The notes under the pieces were generated by a model. It made no database searches and had not been told where the DNA came from. It was given only the letters and a program-made list of their open reading frames with translations. A stretch of 64,000 bases of DNA from Histomonas meleagridis (lineage: Eukaryota > Parabasalia > Tritrichomonadida > Dientamoebidae), in contig WSYJ01000178.1 of NCBI GenBank assembly GCA_020186115.1, positions 1,116,001 through 1,180,000 of the forward strand, in the 5' to 3' direction. This document shows positions 29,800 through 40,125 of this stretch, in pieces (the stretch's first letter is position 1; every line of letters starts with the position of its first letter). A program made the translations under genes and the position numbers.

Positions 29800-30312
29800 T
29801 GTGATCCGGACACTTTTAAGTAACTTATTCAATACAATATGTATCGCTTGAGGTTATGTTTTGAAAATCAATCGGTTTTTTCTATTAAATTAAAGTTATC
29901 GGTTTATCGGCATATCTCTTTAATCAGAATCGAATATATAGGATTTTACCACATAAATAAATGAATATTAATAATAATTTTATTTTTTTTATGCAATCAG
30001 TGATTAACATTTTTATTGGGATTGTTAAAACATATGTACAAATTCCAGAAAAAATTTAAGCATATTACTATTTGTATATTGTATAATATTCAATAATGAT
30101 ATGTCTATATGTGTATAATGGGATAGTATGATAAATTTATTGAGAATTTGAAAAATTGTGGTTTGGAAATTTGAACCACTGATAAAATGAAAATGTGTAA
30201 ACACCAGAAATGCATTCAATGGGTTTCTTGAATCATTTGTTCAAAAAGTGGATTGATCGTAGCAGCGATCTCCCGCCTTGGCGGTTATCGCTCACAAAAC
30301 AGAGTCTTCTAA
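29800..30312. promoter_or_regulatory. Intergenic with promoter of the SAPS-like/WD40 gene
   Basis: 513 nt, no gene. TCAAAAAGTGG at 30241 and GGCGGTTATCG at 30280-30290 lie 65 and 25 nt before the ATG. An ATCGGTTTATCGGCATATC block near 29890 resembles the right end of the candidate element at 46.4-47.3 kb. Confidence 0.45.
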
Positions 30313-32604
30313 ATGGATGGCTTTGCAGACGATTTAAAACAGCTCGAATCACTTGTTACTTCTGATGGCGATGTCACAAAAGTACTCAAAAATAAGGCTG
30401 TAAAAAATGCATTTCGAAAACAAAACAGTATGCTAAATAAATTTTTATTTCAACACATTTCAGAAATTTTAGCAATAGCATTCGGAAACCCTGGAGAGGT
30501 TGATGGGGAAGCAAGAGAAACAGCAGTATTTTTGTTCACAACTCAATCTCCATTATTTTCTTCTCAATTAGCAATGAGTCAAACATTCTTAAAGCAGCTC
30601 AACGATTACCTTTCACCAGAAAAAGAAATGACCTTGATTATGACCAACACTTTTTGTGCGATTTTCGAGTTTTTGATAAAATCAACAAATGGATTAACTT
30701 TAGTATCATATCCAGATAAACATCAATTGATTCCCAAATTAACGAGATACATATCATATATTTCAATGTTTGATCTTTTAAAATATTTAACACGAAATCC
30801 GTTACAAGAAATATCAAATTTTTTAATTGATTCGAAAGCCACGGCATATTTTATTGAAAAAGCACCTTCTAACGATTATTACTATCAACTTTTATCCAAC
30901 ATTGTTACTGCTTCTAAAATGGGTTCACGGTTATTAGATGCGTTTGAAGATGAGCCCACACTCAAACAACTTCTTGATCATATCTTCCTTATCAAGAGTG
31001 GGCCAGCACTTAGGCTTATGCTTGATCTTTGCAAATATTATAATGAAAAACAAAATACATTTCCATTATTTGTTCATCTTCATAAACATTTTAATGATCT
31101 TTGTAGCTTCGTTGTTTCGGACACACCATTCCTCGAATCCAAATCAATCGCTATCTCGTTGATCATAATTCACATCAAACGAAACCATTCAACCGCCACA
31201 AAAGACGTTACTGACTTCACCTGGAAGTTATTCGACCAATTTATTTTACGGCCCAGTAACACCTCATTACATCATTCTTTTTATACCTTATTCAAGGAGA
31301 TATTTTCTATTGATACTTCGATTGTCGAAAAACTTCAGATTCGCGAAAAAATAATTGATTTATACTCAAAGCGATCAACTTTAAATGCAACGTTTTGGGG
31401 ATTCTTATATAAAATCATTATCTTAACACATGATTCAGAGTCAACACAATTATTTGCACAATACAATAAATTTTATGATGAAATAATTAGACCTTTTAAA
31501 TTGATACTTAACACACCTTATGGCGGTGACTTACCAAAGGTTTCATATTCCGAATATTCCGAAAATAGTACCGAATTTGATAGTAGTGATTATGAGTATG
31601 AATATGTAACTGAAGAAGAAGAAGAAGAACTGAATGACAAATCAAGCGATGATGAAGACGAAGAAGAAGAAGAGCTTAAGAAACCTTTCCATTGGACATT
31701 TGCTTCTTTGATTCCACATTACAACATCTCGAAACCGTTAGACGTCAAACTTTTGACAACGATACAACGGAACAAACAAATTCAAATTGTCAAGTTCTCT
31801 CCAAACGGTCGCTACCTATCGATCATAACCGAAGGTCTACTTGAAGTATTGAAATTTTCGGACCAATCGGTTAAGTTCAAAACAGCGTTGAATTTGCCGG
31901 TTTTGACGATACGCTTTTCAAATGACAGTTCACATCTCATCTGCTGCTATCGTTCCAAAATCACCATCATAAATCTTCATGACGGATCTATTGAACGAAC
32001 GTTACAAATCAAGAAATGTAACTACATTGGGTTCTCAAATGATAGTTCATTAATTACATTAAATTCTAATGGCAATACATCAATATGTGAATTTCCGACA
32101 TTAACCAAAATATGCTCATTTGAGAACGAAAGTTCAAATTCTACCTATACATCATTCTCTAATGACCTCAAATACGTTGCAACTGGTTATGAGAATGGAA
32201 CAATATATTTGTATGACATTAAACAAAAGTCGTTTCTAAAGAAAATACAACTTCACGAGCATAAGATTAACTCGATAGTATTCACTAACAACTACTTGTT
32301 CACCGCATCTGACGAAAGTGTACTTAAGGCATATTCGATCAGCGAAAACAAACAAAAGATATTACGCGGCCACACGTCGTCAATCTGCGCGCTCGACATA
32401 AAGAATGATATTATGGTGTCGGGCTCGAGCGACAGTACAATTAACATCACTGACGTCGCAGAGGCGAAGATGGAGTACTCGATCGAGGCGCACGCAAAGC
32501 CAATCGTAGACGTCGCGTTCTGCGGAGGAGAAAAGTTAATATTCGCGTCGGCGGCATGCGACTGCTTGGTGAAGGTGTGGGAAATAGTGCACGTGAAGGA
32601 ATAG
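30313..32604 (+). CDS. SAPS-like helical domain fused to WD40 propeller
   Basis: 763 residues from ATG 30313. Residues 1-400 are helical. The opening (LKQLESLVTSDGDVTKVLKNKAVKNAFRKQN) followed by a run of helices and RYISYISMFDLLKYLTR resembles the SAPS domain of PP6/Sit4 regulatory subunits (DVLQECKAQNxKLIDFL, SAIMDLLLRL). A strongly acidic linker (about 425-460) separates this from a C-terminal WD40 propeller. The propeller's repeats include VKFSPNGRYLSII, YTSFSNDLKYVATGYENGTIYLYD, HEHKINSIVFTNNYLFTASDES and HTSSICALDIKNDIMVSGSSDSTINI, ending LVKVWEI. SAPS proteins normally lack WD40 repeats, so this is an unusual fusion if confirmed. The last 400 nt are much GC-richer than the rest. WD40 is certain; SAPS is moderate. 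Confidence 0.75.
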   Translation: MDGFADDLKQLESLVTSDGDVTKVLKNKAVKNAFRKQNSMLNKFLFQHISEILAIAFGNPGEVDGEARETAVFLFTTQSPLFSSQLAMSQTFLKQLNDYLSPEKEMTLIMTNTFCAIFEFLIKSTNGLTLVSYPDKHQLIPKLTRYISYISMFDLLKYLTRNPLQEISNFLIDSKATAYFIEKAPSNDYYYQLLSNIVTASKMGSRLLDAFEDEPTLKQLLDHIFLIKSGPALRLMLDLCKYYNEKQNTFPLFVHLHKHFNDLCSFVVSDTPFLESKSIAISLIIIHIKRNHSTATKDVTDFTWKLFDQFILRPSNTSLHHSFYTLFKEIFSIDTSIVEKLQIREKIIDLYSKRSTLNATFWGFLYKIIILTHDSESTQLFAQYNKFYDEIIRPFKLILNTPYGGDLPKVSYSEYSENSTEFDSSDYEYEYVTEEEEEELNDKSSDDEDEEEEELKKPFHWTFASLIPHYNISKPLDVKLLTTIQRNKQIQIVKFSPNGRYLSIITEGLLEVLKFSDQSVKFKTALNLPVLTIRFSNDSSHLICCYRSKITIINLHDGSIERTLQIKKCNYIGFSNDSSLITLNSNGNTSICEFPTLTKICSFENESSNSTYTSFSNDLKYVATGYENGTIYLYDIKQKSFLKKIQLHEHKINSIVFTNNYLFTASDESVLKAYSISENKQKILRGHTSSICALDIKNDIMVSGSSDSTINITDVAEAKMEYSIEAHAKPIVDVAFCGGEKLIFASAACDCLVKVWEIVHVKE

Positions 32605-32636
32605 AACGTGCGCAAACGGAACTGTGTTTTGTTAAT

Positions 32637-34203
32637 TTATTTATTTATTAAACTTTAATCATGTTTAGAACGGATTTTGGATGTTGTAAATGATGTGTAA
32701 TGTGTTTGGATAATAAATGTGCTGATGCAGAGTTGGTGTGGAATTTGTTTATTTATTAAACTTTAATCATGTTTAGAACGGATTTTGAATGTTGCAAATG
32801 ATGTGTAATGTATTTGGATGATAAATGTGCTGATGCAGAGTTGGTGTTGAATTTGTTTATTGTTAAACTTTAATCATGTTTAGAACGGATTTTGGATGTT
32901 GCAAATGATGTGTAATGTATTTGGATGATAAATGTGCTGATGCAGAGTTGGTGTGGAATTTGTTTATTTATTAAACTTTAATCATGTTTAGAACGGATTT
33001 TTGGAGGTTGCAAATGATGAGTAATGTATTTGGATGATAAATGTGCTGATGCAGAGTTGGTGTTGAATTTGTTTATTGTTAAACTTTAATCATGTTTAGA
33101 ACGGATTTTGGATGTTGCAAATGATGTGTAATGTATTTGGATGATAAATGTGCTGATGCAGAGTTGGTGTGGAATTTGTTTATTTATTAAACTTTAATCA
33201 TGTTTAGAACGGATTTTGGATGTTGCAAATGATGTGTAATGTATTTGGATGATAAATGTGCTGATGCAGAGTTGGTGTTGAATTTGTTTATTGTTAAACT
33301 TTAATCATGTTTAGAACGGATTTTTGGATGTTGCAAATGATGTGTAATGTATTTGGATGATAAATGTGCTGATGCAGAGTTGGTGTGGAATTTGTTTATT
33401 TATTAAACTTTAATCATGTTTAGAACGGATTTTGGATGTTGCAAATGATGTGTAATGTATTTGGATGATAAATGTGCTGATGCAGAGTTGGTGTTGAATT
33501 TGTTTATTGTTAAACTTTAATCATGTTTAGAACGGAATTTTGGATGTTGCAAATGATGTGTAATGTATTTGGATGATAAATGTGCTGATGCAGAGTTGGT
33601 GTGGAATTTGTTTATTTATTAAACTTTAATCATGTTTAGAACGGATTTTGGATGTTGCAAATGATGTGTAATGTATTTGGATGATAAATGTGCTGATGCA
33701 GAGTTGGTGTTGAATTTGTTTATTGTTAAACTTTAATCATGTTTAGAACGGATTTTGGATGTTGCAAATGATGTGTAATGTATTTGGATGATAAATGTGC
33801 TGATGCAGAGTTGGTGTTGAATTTGTTTATTTATTAAACTTTAATCATGTTTAGAACGGATTTTGGATGTTGCAAATGATGTGTAATGTATTTGGATGAT
33901 AAATGTGCTGATGCAGAGTTGGTGTTGAATTTGTTTATTGTTAAACTTTAATCATGTTTAGAACGGATTTTGGATGTTGCAAATGATGTGTAATGTATTT
34001 GGATGATAAATGTGCTGATGCAGAGTTGGTGTGGAATTTGTTTATTTATTAAACTTTAATCATGTTTAGAACGGATTTTGGATGTTGCAAATGATGTGTA
34101 ATGTATTTGGATGATAAATGTGCTGATGCAGAGTTGGTGTTGAATTTGTTTATTGTTAAACTTTAATCATGTTTAGAACGGATTTTGGATGTTGCAAATG
34201 ATG
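32637..34203. repeat. Minisatellite, about 15 copies of a 107/108-nt unit alternating in two forms
   Basis: The unit runs from a TTTGTTTATT start through AAACTTTAATCATG, AGAACGGATTTTGGATG, GATGTGTAATGTATTTGGATG and AAATGTGCTGATGCAGAG. Form A begins GTGTGGAATTTG and has TTTATTTATTAAAC (108 nt). Form B begins GTGTTGAATTTG and has TTTATTGTTAAAC (107 nt). They alternate A-B-A-B, so the true period is about 215 nt, with one hybrid copy near 33812. The first copy, directly after the stop at 32604, is the most diverged (TGTGTTTGGATAATAA) and probably was the original 3' UTR. The array ends abruptly at about 34203. Each unit carries ATAAA and many ATG triplets but no open frame. Confidence 0.95.
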
Positions 34204-34545
34204 AAATATTTATAAATCAATGATAAATCTTGAGTGGTGGTTTATTAAACGATTTATATCATCTCCTAATATATCATATTTATTAAACTTTGTTAAAGTT
34301 TGAAATTTAGAGTTACTATAAATCAGAGCTATAATTAGCATAAAATAGATTGAAATTATGAATAATCATGCAAGAATACTTAAATATTATAACATATCTT
34401 TTTCTATTTATCAATTTCTTTTTATTTATCTTTTTTCATATAAACAATAATAAAAATCCATATTTACATTGATCATTATTCGAAATTAACACTTTTATTT
34501 ACTGAATAAAACTTATATCAAAAGTTTTTTATTTCATAAACAAAA
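34204..34545. other. AT-rich intergenic
   Basis: 342 nt between the repeat array and the convergent 3' end of the armadillo-like gene; nothing recognised. Confidence 0.4.
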
Positions 34546-36129
34546 TTACATTTCTTCATCTTCAGGAGCCTCATCATCCTGCAGTAGACTTAGCACGCGC
34601 TTTGCCTTTACCGAAACGCTTATTGGCATTTGGTCAATTATTTCACAGAGCGCATTCTCGAAACAGTTCTCTTCGACCACAGCTTGAATTCTTTCGAATT
34701 CTTGGTTATCCATCAAATGCTTTATCAGTGTTTCCACAATATTTAATGTCTCAATGAGCGCATCTCGATCAACGTTATCACATTCCGCAATTTCGATAGC
34801 ATTCTCAAACAACAAAGGACATTTCTCATCAAACACACCTAATATCTCATTATCACATTTAATTAATTGGTTAAATAGAAGTAATGCTTCCATTTTAATT
34901 CGAATTGAACCTTCGCATATCCGAAAATACATTATGTCAACAATGCCAAGTTCAAGATACATCTCTACTAAGTTATAGTTTGGATGATATTCGATGGGAA
35001 ATTCAAGCAAAAGCGTTAGAATTCCACACCATACAATTTGTTCTTGTATTGATATGTTGTTTTGAGGATTGTCAATATAATCATGAACATCACTCACAAA
35101 GTTTAACCTTAAAAATGTCTCAGTTTCTTGTGGATTATTGGATAATATTGATTGAAATATATATAAAATGTTCGCTTTGTCTTCTGATACTAATACTTGA
35201 TCTGCTACAAGAAGGTTGATGAAGTGAGTATAACAACTATACTTTTTAAAGAAGTTTGAAAAATAATCAAAATAATTTTCAGAACAATCAATACAACTAT
35301 AAAGTGATATATGACGAATTGATGGCTCACGTATAAATGTACATTTAACAATGTGTTCAAGTATTTCGCTAAGTAACGAGTTATAGGGCAACTGCTTCTT
35401 GCTGACCAAAGCCGTTAAAAATTTGAGGCAAAGTTTCTGAAGGCGAACGTTATCTTCATCGGTGGCAAATTGACGCGCATCAGGAGAGCAAAGATACGCT
35501 TGGAGCTCAGGAAACTCGGCGTTGCTTTTGCCGGTGGATTGTTCATCAATAACGTATATAACACATTGGATTGGTGATGCTCTTCTAGAAGGATCTGATG
35601 CTAATTGTACTTCTTCAAATTGTTTAAAACAATAAGATTCGCCTTTGGAGGCAATGTGATGAAGGATCGTAAGAGATTTACATTTGATGTCATCAGGGTT
35701 ATCTGAAATAAGAATATCACACAATATTGATAATATCTTTTCTTCAAGAAGATAATCAATAATATCTTCTGAACATGTGAGCTCAGCAAATATTTCAAGG
35801 AGAATTGTGAGGTTACTAGGATTTTTGATTTCGATATAACTATATTTGATTAAATGAGGGATGAGAAAACCGGGTTCGGAAGCAATAATTCTATGTGCCC
35901 CTGGATTTGATTGAATAAACATACTTAGTTCTCCTAATGATTCAATTGGAAAATCTTCTGCTGAAATGATTTTATGAATTAATAATTGGAAATATTCTGA
36001 TTCTTCCTTAGTAAGTTGTCCATCTGGTGCGTTAGAGCCTTCAAACCCAATTTCTTCTTCACTGTGTCTGGTTATAAATATAAATAAATTTTTCCTCCTC
36101 TCTTGGTGGGTGTTTATTACTTTCCTCAT
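34546..36129 (-). CDS. Armadillo/HEAT-like helical repeat protein
   Basis: 527 residues from ATG 36129. After a basic start comes a solenoid of helical pairs of about 40 residues, for example PHLIKYSYIEIKNPSNLTILLEIFAELTCSEDIIDYLLEEKILSILCDIL and LQKLCLKFLTALVSKKQLPYNSLLSEILEHIVKCTF. The end is acidic (DDEAPEDEEM). The spacing is that of armadillo repeats (importin-alpha-like). The expected importin-alpha Trp/Asn ladder is not evident and there is no IBB domain, so I call it only ARM-like. Trichomonads have large families of such proteins with unknown partners. No membrane segment. The gene is convergent with the SAPS-like/WD40 gene across the minisatellite. Confidence 0.78.
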   Translation of the reverse strand: MRKVINTHQERRKNLFIFITRHSEEEIGFEGSNAPDGQLTKEESEYFQLLIHKIISAEDFPIESLGELSMFIQSNPGAHRIIASEPGFLIPHLIKYSYIEIKNPSNLTILLEIFAELTCSEDIIDYLLEEKILSILCDILISDNPDDIKCKSLTILHHIASKGESYCFKQFEEVQLASDPSRRASPIQCVIYVIDEQSTGKSNAEFPELQAYLCSPDARQFATDEDNVRLQKLCLKFLTALVSKKQLPYNSLLSEILEHIVKCTFIREPSIRHISLYSCIDCSENYFDYFSNFFKKYSCYTHFINLLVADQVLVSEDKANILYIFQSILSNNPQETETFLRLNFVSDVHDYIDNPQNNISIQEQIVWCGILTLLLEFPIEYHPNYNLVEMYLELGIVDIMYFRICEGSIRIKMEALLLFNQLIKCDNEILGVFDEKCPLLFENAIEIAECDNVDRDALIETLNIVETLIKHLMDNQEFERIQAVVEENCFENALCEIIDQMPISVSVKAKRVLSLLQDDEAPEDEEM

Positions 36130-36428
36130 TGGAAGAACTTTACATCACATGTCATACTAAGTGATATCAAACAGACATAGTCAAAAAGTTGCTTGGGTGA
36201 ATTTTCTCATTCTTCAAACCTTGTAATATTACTCATAAAAATAGTTAATTCATAATAACGACAACAGTAAGTGATCAGTAATTTTCTTTAAAAAAAATTC
36301 AAGAAGTCAATCTACAAATTAAAAATTACTTTTCTAAAAATGGTGATTTAGAAGGTTTGATTTAATTATTTTGTTTAAACCACTTACAAAAAGATATTTG
36401 CCAATAATTTTTTTTAAAAAAGTTCATT
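36130..36428. other. AT-rich intergenic
   Basis: Promoter of the ARM-like gene and 3' end of the next BspA gene; no motif or gene that I can support. Confidence 0.4.
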
Positions 36429-37757
36429 TTAATTTTTTTGAAGTGGTTTACAATCACTGAAAGTTTCTTCTTTCAAAACTTCCATACCTCCAAATGCTAT
36501 ATCTTCATATGATTTCTTTGTCATAACTTTTGTTGTATTAATATTGGAAAATGCATCATCACCGATAATTATTGGTTCTTTGATTCCATAATAATATATA
36601 CACTTAAGTGATTTACAATGTTGGAATGCTCTAGATCCGATACATATTAATTTCATTCCAATATGAATTACATTTAAACCAATGCAAAACTGGAAAGCAT
36701 AATATTCGATTCTTTTAACTGAATTTGGTATTTTTATATTATCTAAATTAACGCAATTTCTAAATGCCGATTCACCTATTTCAAATAATCCTTCATTCAT
36801 AACGACTGTTTCAAGAGTGATACATTCGAAAAATGCATATTTTGAAACAATTACAATACTTAATGGGAAATTATATGTTTTTTCTTTTATACCTTTTGGA
36901 TATATATTAATCACTTGGAATGTTTTGTCGTATAAAACTCCATCATTGTTATAATTCGAAAAAAACGAATTGTTTTTATGGACTTTAATATGTATTAATG
37001 AATCACACCCTAATAATGATGTTGAATCAATGTTTTTGACTGACATTCCAATGGATATCTTTGTAAGACTTTTACAATATCCAAACGCAAGATATTCGAT
37101 TGATGTCATTGCATTTGGGATTTTGACATGTTCCAAACTTAAACATCCCGAAAAAGTAAATTCTTCAATAACTTTCACATTTTTTCCGAATTTTATCATT
37201 TCTAACTTTTTGCAATTCCGAAATCCTGAGCTTTTAATGTGTTTTACTGATTTCGGAATTATGATTCTTTCAAGTGACATGCAATTATAAAATGCATATT
37301 GTTTGATTGTTTTGAGCTTTTCACCAAGCTGTACATTTTCAAGAGATGAACAAAAATCAAATGACGATTTACCAATGCTTATGGTTGAATTAGGAATACT
37401 AATAGATCGTAATTTAACACAATTTGAAAAAGCATGATCTCCAATTACTTTGATGTTATTTCCCAAACTTATTTTTTCTAAGTTTATACAATTTTTAAAT
37501 GCATTTCTGCCAATATGAGTTGTAGAATCCCAAATAATAATATTAACTAATGAACCCCATGATTCGAATGCATTATCTCCAATTGTATAAACTTCATTCC
37601 ATATTATTATATTATGAACACTATCGTTTGTAATTATATCACCAAATTTAATAATTGGCACGTTTGAAATATTTAATTTGTCCTCGAAATATTGAAGTTG
37701 TATTGATTGAATGTGGTTAATTAAAAATAATAAAAACATTATTTTACTTTTTATCAT
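36429..37757 (-). CDS. BspA-like LRR protein without membrane anchor (probably secreted)
   Basis: 442 residues from ATG 37757. Signal peptide MIKSKIMFLLFLINHIQSIQ, then about 15 TpLRR/LRR_5 units (for example IGDHAFSNCVKLRSISIPNS, IEEFTFSGCLSLEHVKIPNA). The middle is interrupted by the non-LRR island common in this family (NNDGVLYDKTFQVINIYPKGIKEKTYNFP). The C-terminal cap YYYGIKEPIIIGDDAF and TKKSYEDIAFGGMEVLK closes the fold. Unlike the other BspA genes here it has no Ser/Thr stalk and no membrane helix, ending CKPLQKN. So the product may be released or held by partners. It is intact, with no stop codons. Confidence 0.88.
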   Translation of the reverse strand: MIKSKIMFLLFLINHIQSIQLQYFEDKLNISNVPIIKFGDIITNDSVHNIIIWNEVYTIGDNAFESWGSLVNIIIWDSTTHIGRNAFKNCINLEKISLGNNIKVIGDHAFSNCVKLRSISIPNSTISIGKSSFDFCSSLENVQLGEKLKTIKQYAFYNCMSLERIIIPKSVKHIKSSGFRNCKKLEMIKFGKNVKVIEEFTFSGCLSLEHVKIPNAMTSIEYLAFGYCKSLTKISIGMSVKNIDSTSLLGCDSLIHIKVHKNNSFFSNYNNDGVLYDKTFQVINIYPKGIKEKTYNFPLSIVIVSKYAFFECITLETVVMNEGLFEIGESAFRNCVNLDNIKIPNSVKRIEYYAFQFCIGLNVIHIGMKLICIGSRAFQHCKSLKCIYYYGIKEPIIIGDDAFSNINTTKVMTKKSYEDIAFGGMEVLKEETFSDCKPLQKN

Positions 37758-38012
37758 AAATTATGAAAATGATATGAATTTTAATTTAATAAGAAATAGA
37801 TGATTAAAAAAATTTATATAAAATTTTTGTACGCATTTTTATTTAAAAAAGGTGATTAAAATTTCTTTTCATTTAAAAATTAAGAAATGATATAAGTGTC
37901 ATGAAAAATCTTTTTATTAAAATAAATTTTGGCTGATTAAACACCCAGATATCATTTCTACATTTACGAATAAGTATCAACTACATCAGAAATTAAATAG
38001 TTAATTCTATTT

Positions 38013-38207
38013 TGGATACTATTTAATACAAGATTAGGAGCATTTGAAGAAGATGTGGAAGAGATCAAGAAACATCCATTCTTTTCTTCGTTGAACTGGA
38101 ATGACGTGTTGGAAAAAAGGTACACGATAGAATGGGTTCCTGAGATAAGAAATGAATTTTATGAACCTATTACTCCACATGAACTTGCTGTTACTTTTGA
38201 AATATAA
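38013..38207 (+). pseudogene. AGC protein kinase C-terminal fragment
   Basis: An open stretch ending at TAA 38205-38207 reads RLGAFEEDVEEIKKHPFF followed by SLNWNDVLEKRYTIEWVPEI and ends ELAVTFEI. This is the very end of an AGC kinase domain (RLG...EIKxHPFF) plus the first part of the AGC tail (INWDDLxxKxxxPPFxP). Nothing of the remaining kinase domain lies upstream; stops appear at once (TAG near 37999). It is a truncated duplicate with no start. Its composition is less AT-rich than its surroundings, so it is a fairly recent fragment. Confidence 0.82.
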
Positions 38208-39006
38208 TTTGTAGCTATTAAAAAAATGAAACAAACCACATATTGTCTTACTTTAAACAGATTAAAATTTGGTATTTTGAGTGATTTCAATTTTTTGAAA
38301 ATTTTAGGAATTTGAGAAGTAACACATTATGTCCAACTACTGCTGTAAGGTTCTTATATCAAATTTTTTATAAAAAAAATGTCTGTTGAGAAAGGAACAA
38401 TTGCAATAAGTTATTCAAAAAAATTGAAATATTCGTAACGTTTTGGGGCACCCCGTTCTATGAAAGGGGGGGGGGGCAATTGGATTTGAATGTACATAAA
38501 AACGGCAAAGAGAGAGATGTCTTTAAAAAATTTGTACTTTTTCAAGCATATACATTAAAAATATAAATAAAATTTTATGATAAAAATTATTTGGCAAGAT
38601 CCGGATTACTTGAGTATATGACTTTTATTTATATAAATTGAATATTTCGAAATTTGATCAAAAAATTATTTTATAATTTTCTGATTATTTATAGATATTA
38701 ATATGCACAATAACATTGCTAAGTATACTATTAGGTTCTATCTTATAAATATCATTGATTTTGAGGAAAAGTACATTTATTATGACAATTTACATGCCTA
38801 AAGATCATCAAGACTCTGTAGAGTCGAAAAAAAAAAATTTTATAAGAATGAACGTTAAGTGAAATTCTTAATTTTACTCCGCTGTTTTTTGTGACGATAA
38901 TTGGTCGGAATTACTCTAACGGTAATAACGAATCGAAATATTTGAGAATTGTAAAAAACGATACATTCGATTTTTTGTAAATTTTTCAGTACAAAATGAT
39001 CGTTTA
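38208..39006. other. Intergenic with a G-run patch
   Basis: About 800 nt without a gene. AACGTTTTGGGGCACCCCG at 38438-38456 and a run of ten G at 38466-38475 stand out in otherwise AT-rich DNA. The first resembles sequence just upstream of CAND1. Confidence 0.5.
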
Positions 39007-40125
39007 TTAAAAGTCGAATTCGCGGTCCTTGCAAACAGCAGGAGCTATAAGTGTCCATCCGTATAGGAGAACAACAACCCACGAAGCTGCAAAGTTAACC
39101 CACTTAGCGATTGTTCCTCTATCTGTTGCCCAAGCAGTGTTTCCTTCTGATTTTCCCCAATGAGTAACGATCATTGTAACATAAATCGAAGCCATTGCAA
39201 AGAGAGAATGGAAGAAGCTGAGGGAGAAGAAGCCCTCTTCACCTTCTTTCAAGCAACAATTGCATTCATTAAATTGATTTGATGTAGAAAATGCAGAATA
39301 TCCAGCCCAAGCAAGCGTAAACAAGGAAGCAATGATGGAAAATGCGATTCCTTGACTTCCACTTGATAATCTATTGCAGTCTGGCTCACACATCATTGCA
39401 GCAACTGTGAGATAAGCAACATAACATGAGATTAGGGATGCTGTGAAAATAGATCCATGCTCAACAAAGGCCGAAGCAAGGAAGAGGATGATACAAAGGA
39501 TCATATTGATTGATATGAAAATGTTATTATCAGAACAACCTTCCTTAACAAAGATGTAATAAGAAACACCAAATGCTACCAATGAACCAACTCCAAAAAC
39601 AACAGTCATTGTGATGATTGGCCACATTTTATCTTCATTATAAAACTTCTTATTGAGATCTTGGAAAAATGCAAGTAAAAATATGATTTGAAGAACAAGA
39701 TACACACCTGAGATAAAGTAACAGATTTTGAACCAGACATTGAAGAAACTATCTGGAATAAACATGAACGGAACAAAAAGTACAATAAGGCAAATAATGT
39801 GTACAAAAAGAAAGTTTGAGTGGAATTTGAACTGCCATGAGTTTTCGAGATTTGGATTACAAATGCAAATGAGTGAGTGAATTGCAAACCAAAGAGCGAG
39901 TGTTGTAGTGAGCCTGATAGCGCATGATATACCAACTGTATGTGGTTGGTCATAGATAGTCTTGATAATTTTTCCAATCCAAGAATAACCTGTATTATAT
40001 ACAATAAATCCGAGGATTGCAATAATAACAAAAACTATTACATAAACAAGATTAGCCTTTTTGAGCTTACCTTCGCTGTCTGCATCACCAGCGTCGGTGT
40101 ATTCCTTCATTCCCTTGTATTCCAT
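39007..40125 (-). CDS. SERINC/TMS1-family membrane protein
   Basis: 372 residues from ATG 40125. About nine to eleven hydrophobic helices; no signal peptide, and the first helix starts at about residue 26. The C-terminal third carries the family signature: FFSLSFFHSLFAMASIYVTMIVTHW, then KWVNFAASWVVVLLYGWTLIAPAVCKDREFDF. The last part (SWxxxxLYxWTLxAPxxxxxRxF) is diagnostic. SERINC proteins are lipid scramblases or serine-incorporating carriers of the secretory pathway and plasma membrane. The length is somewhat below the animal proteins (about 450), mainly from shorter loops. ACCGTC lies 24 nt upstream of the ATG. Confidence 0.93.
   Translation of the reverse strand: MEYKGMKEYTDAGDADSEGKLKKANLVYVIVFVIIAILGFIVYNTGYSWIGKIIKTIYDQPHTVGISCAIRLTTTLALWFAIHSLICICNPNLENSWQFKFHSNFLFVHIICLIVLFVPFMFIPDSFFNVWFKICYFISGVYLVLQIIFLLAFFQDLNKKFYNEDKMWPIITMTVVFGVGSLVAFGVSYYIFVKEGCSDNNIFISINMILCIILFLASAFVEHGSIFTASLISCYVAYLTVAAMMCEPDCNRLSSGSQGIAFSIIASLFTLAWAGYSAFSTSNQFNECNCCLKEGEEGFFSLSFFHSLFAMASIYVTMIVTHWGKSEGNTAWATDRGTIAKWVNFAASWVVVLLYGWTLIAPAVCKDREFDF

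Noticed and set aside
32637..34203. CRISPR-like array
   Set aside because: The repeats are 107-108 nt and directly joined, without unique spacers, in a eukaryotic genome.
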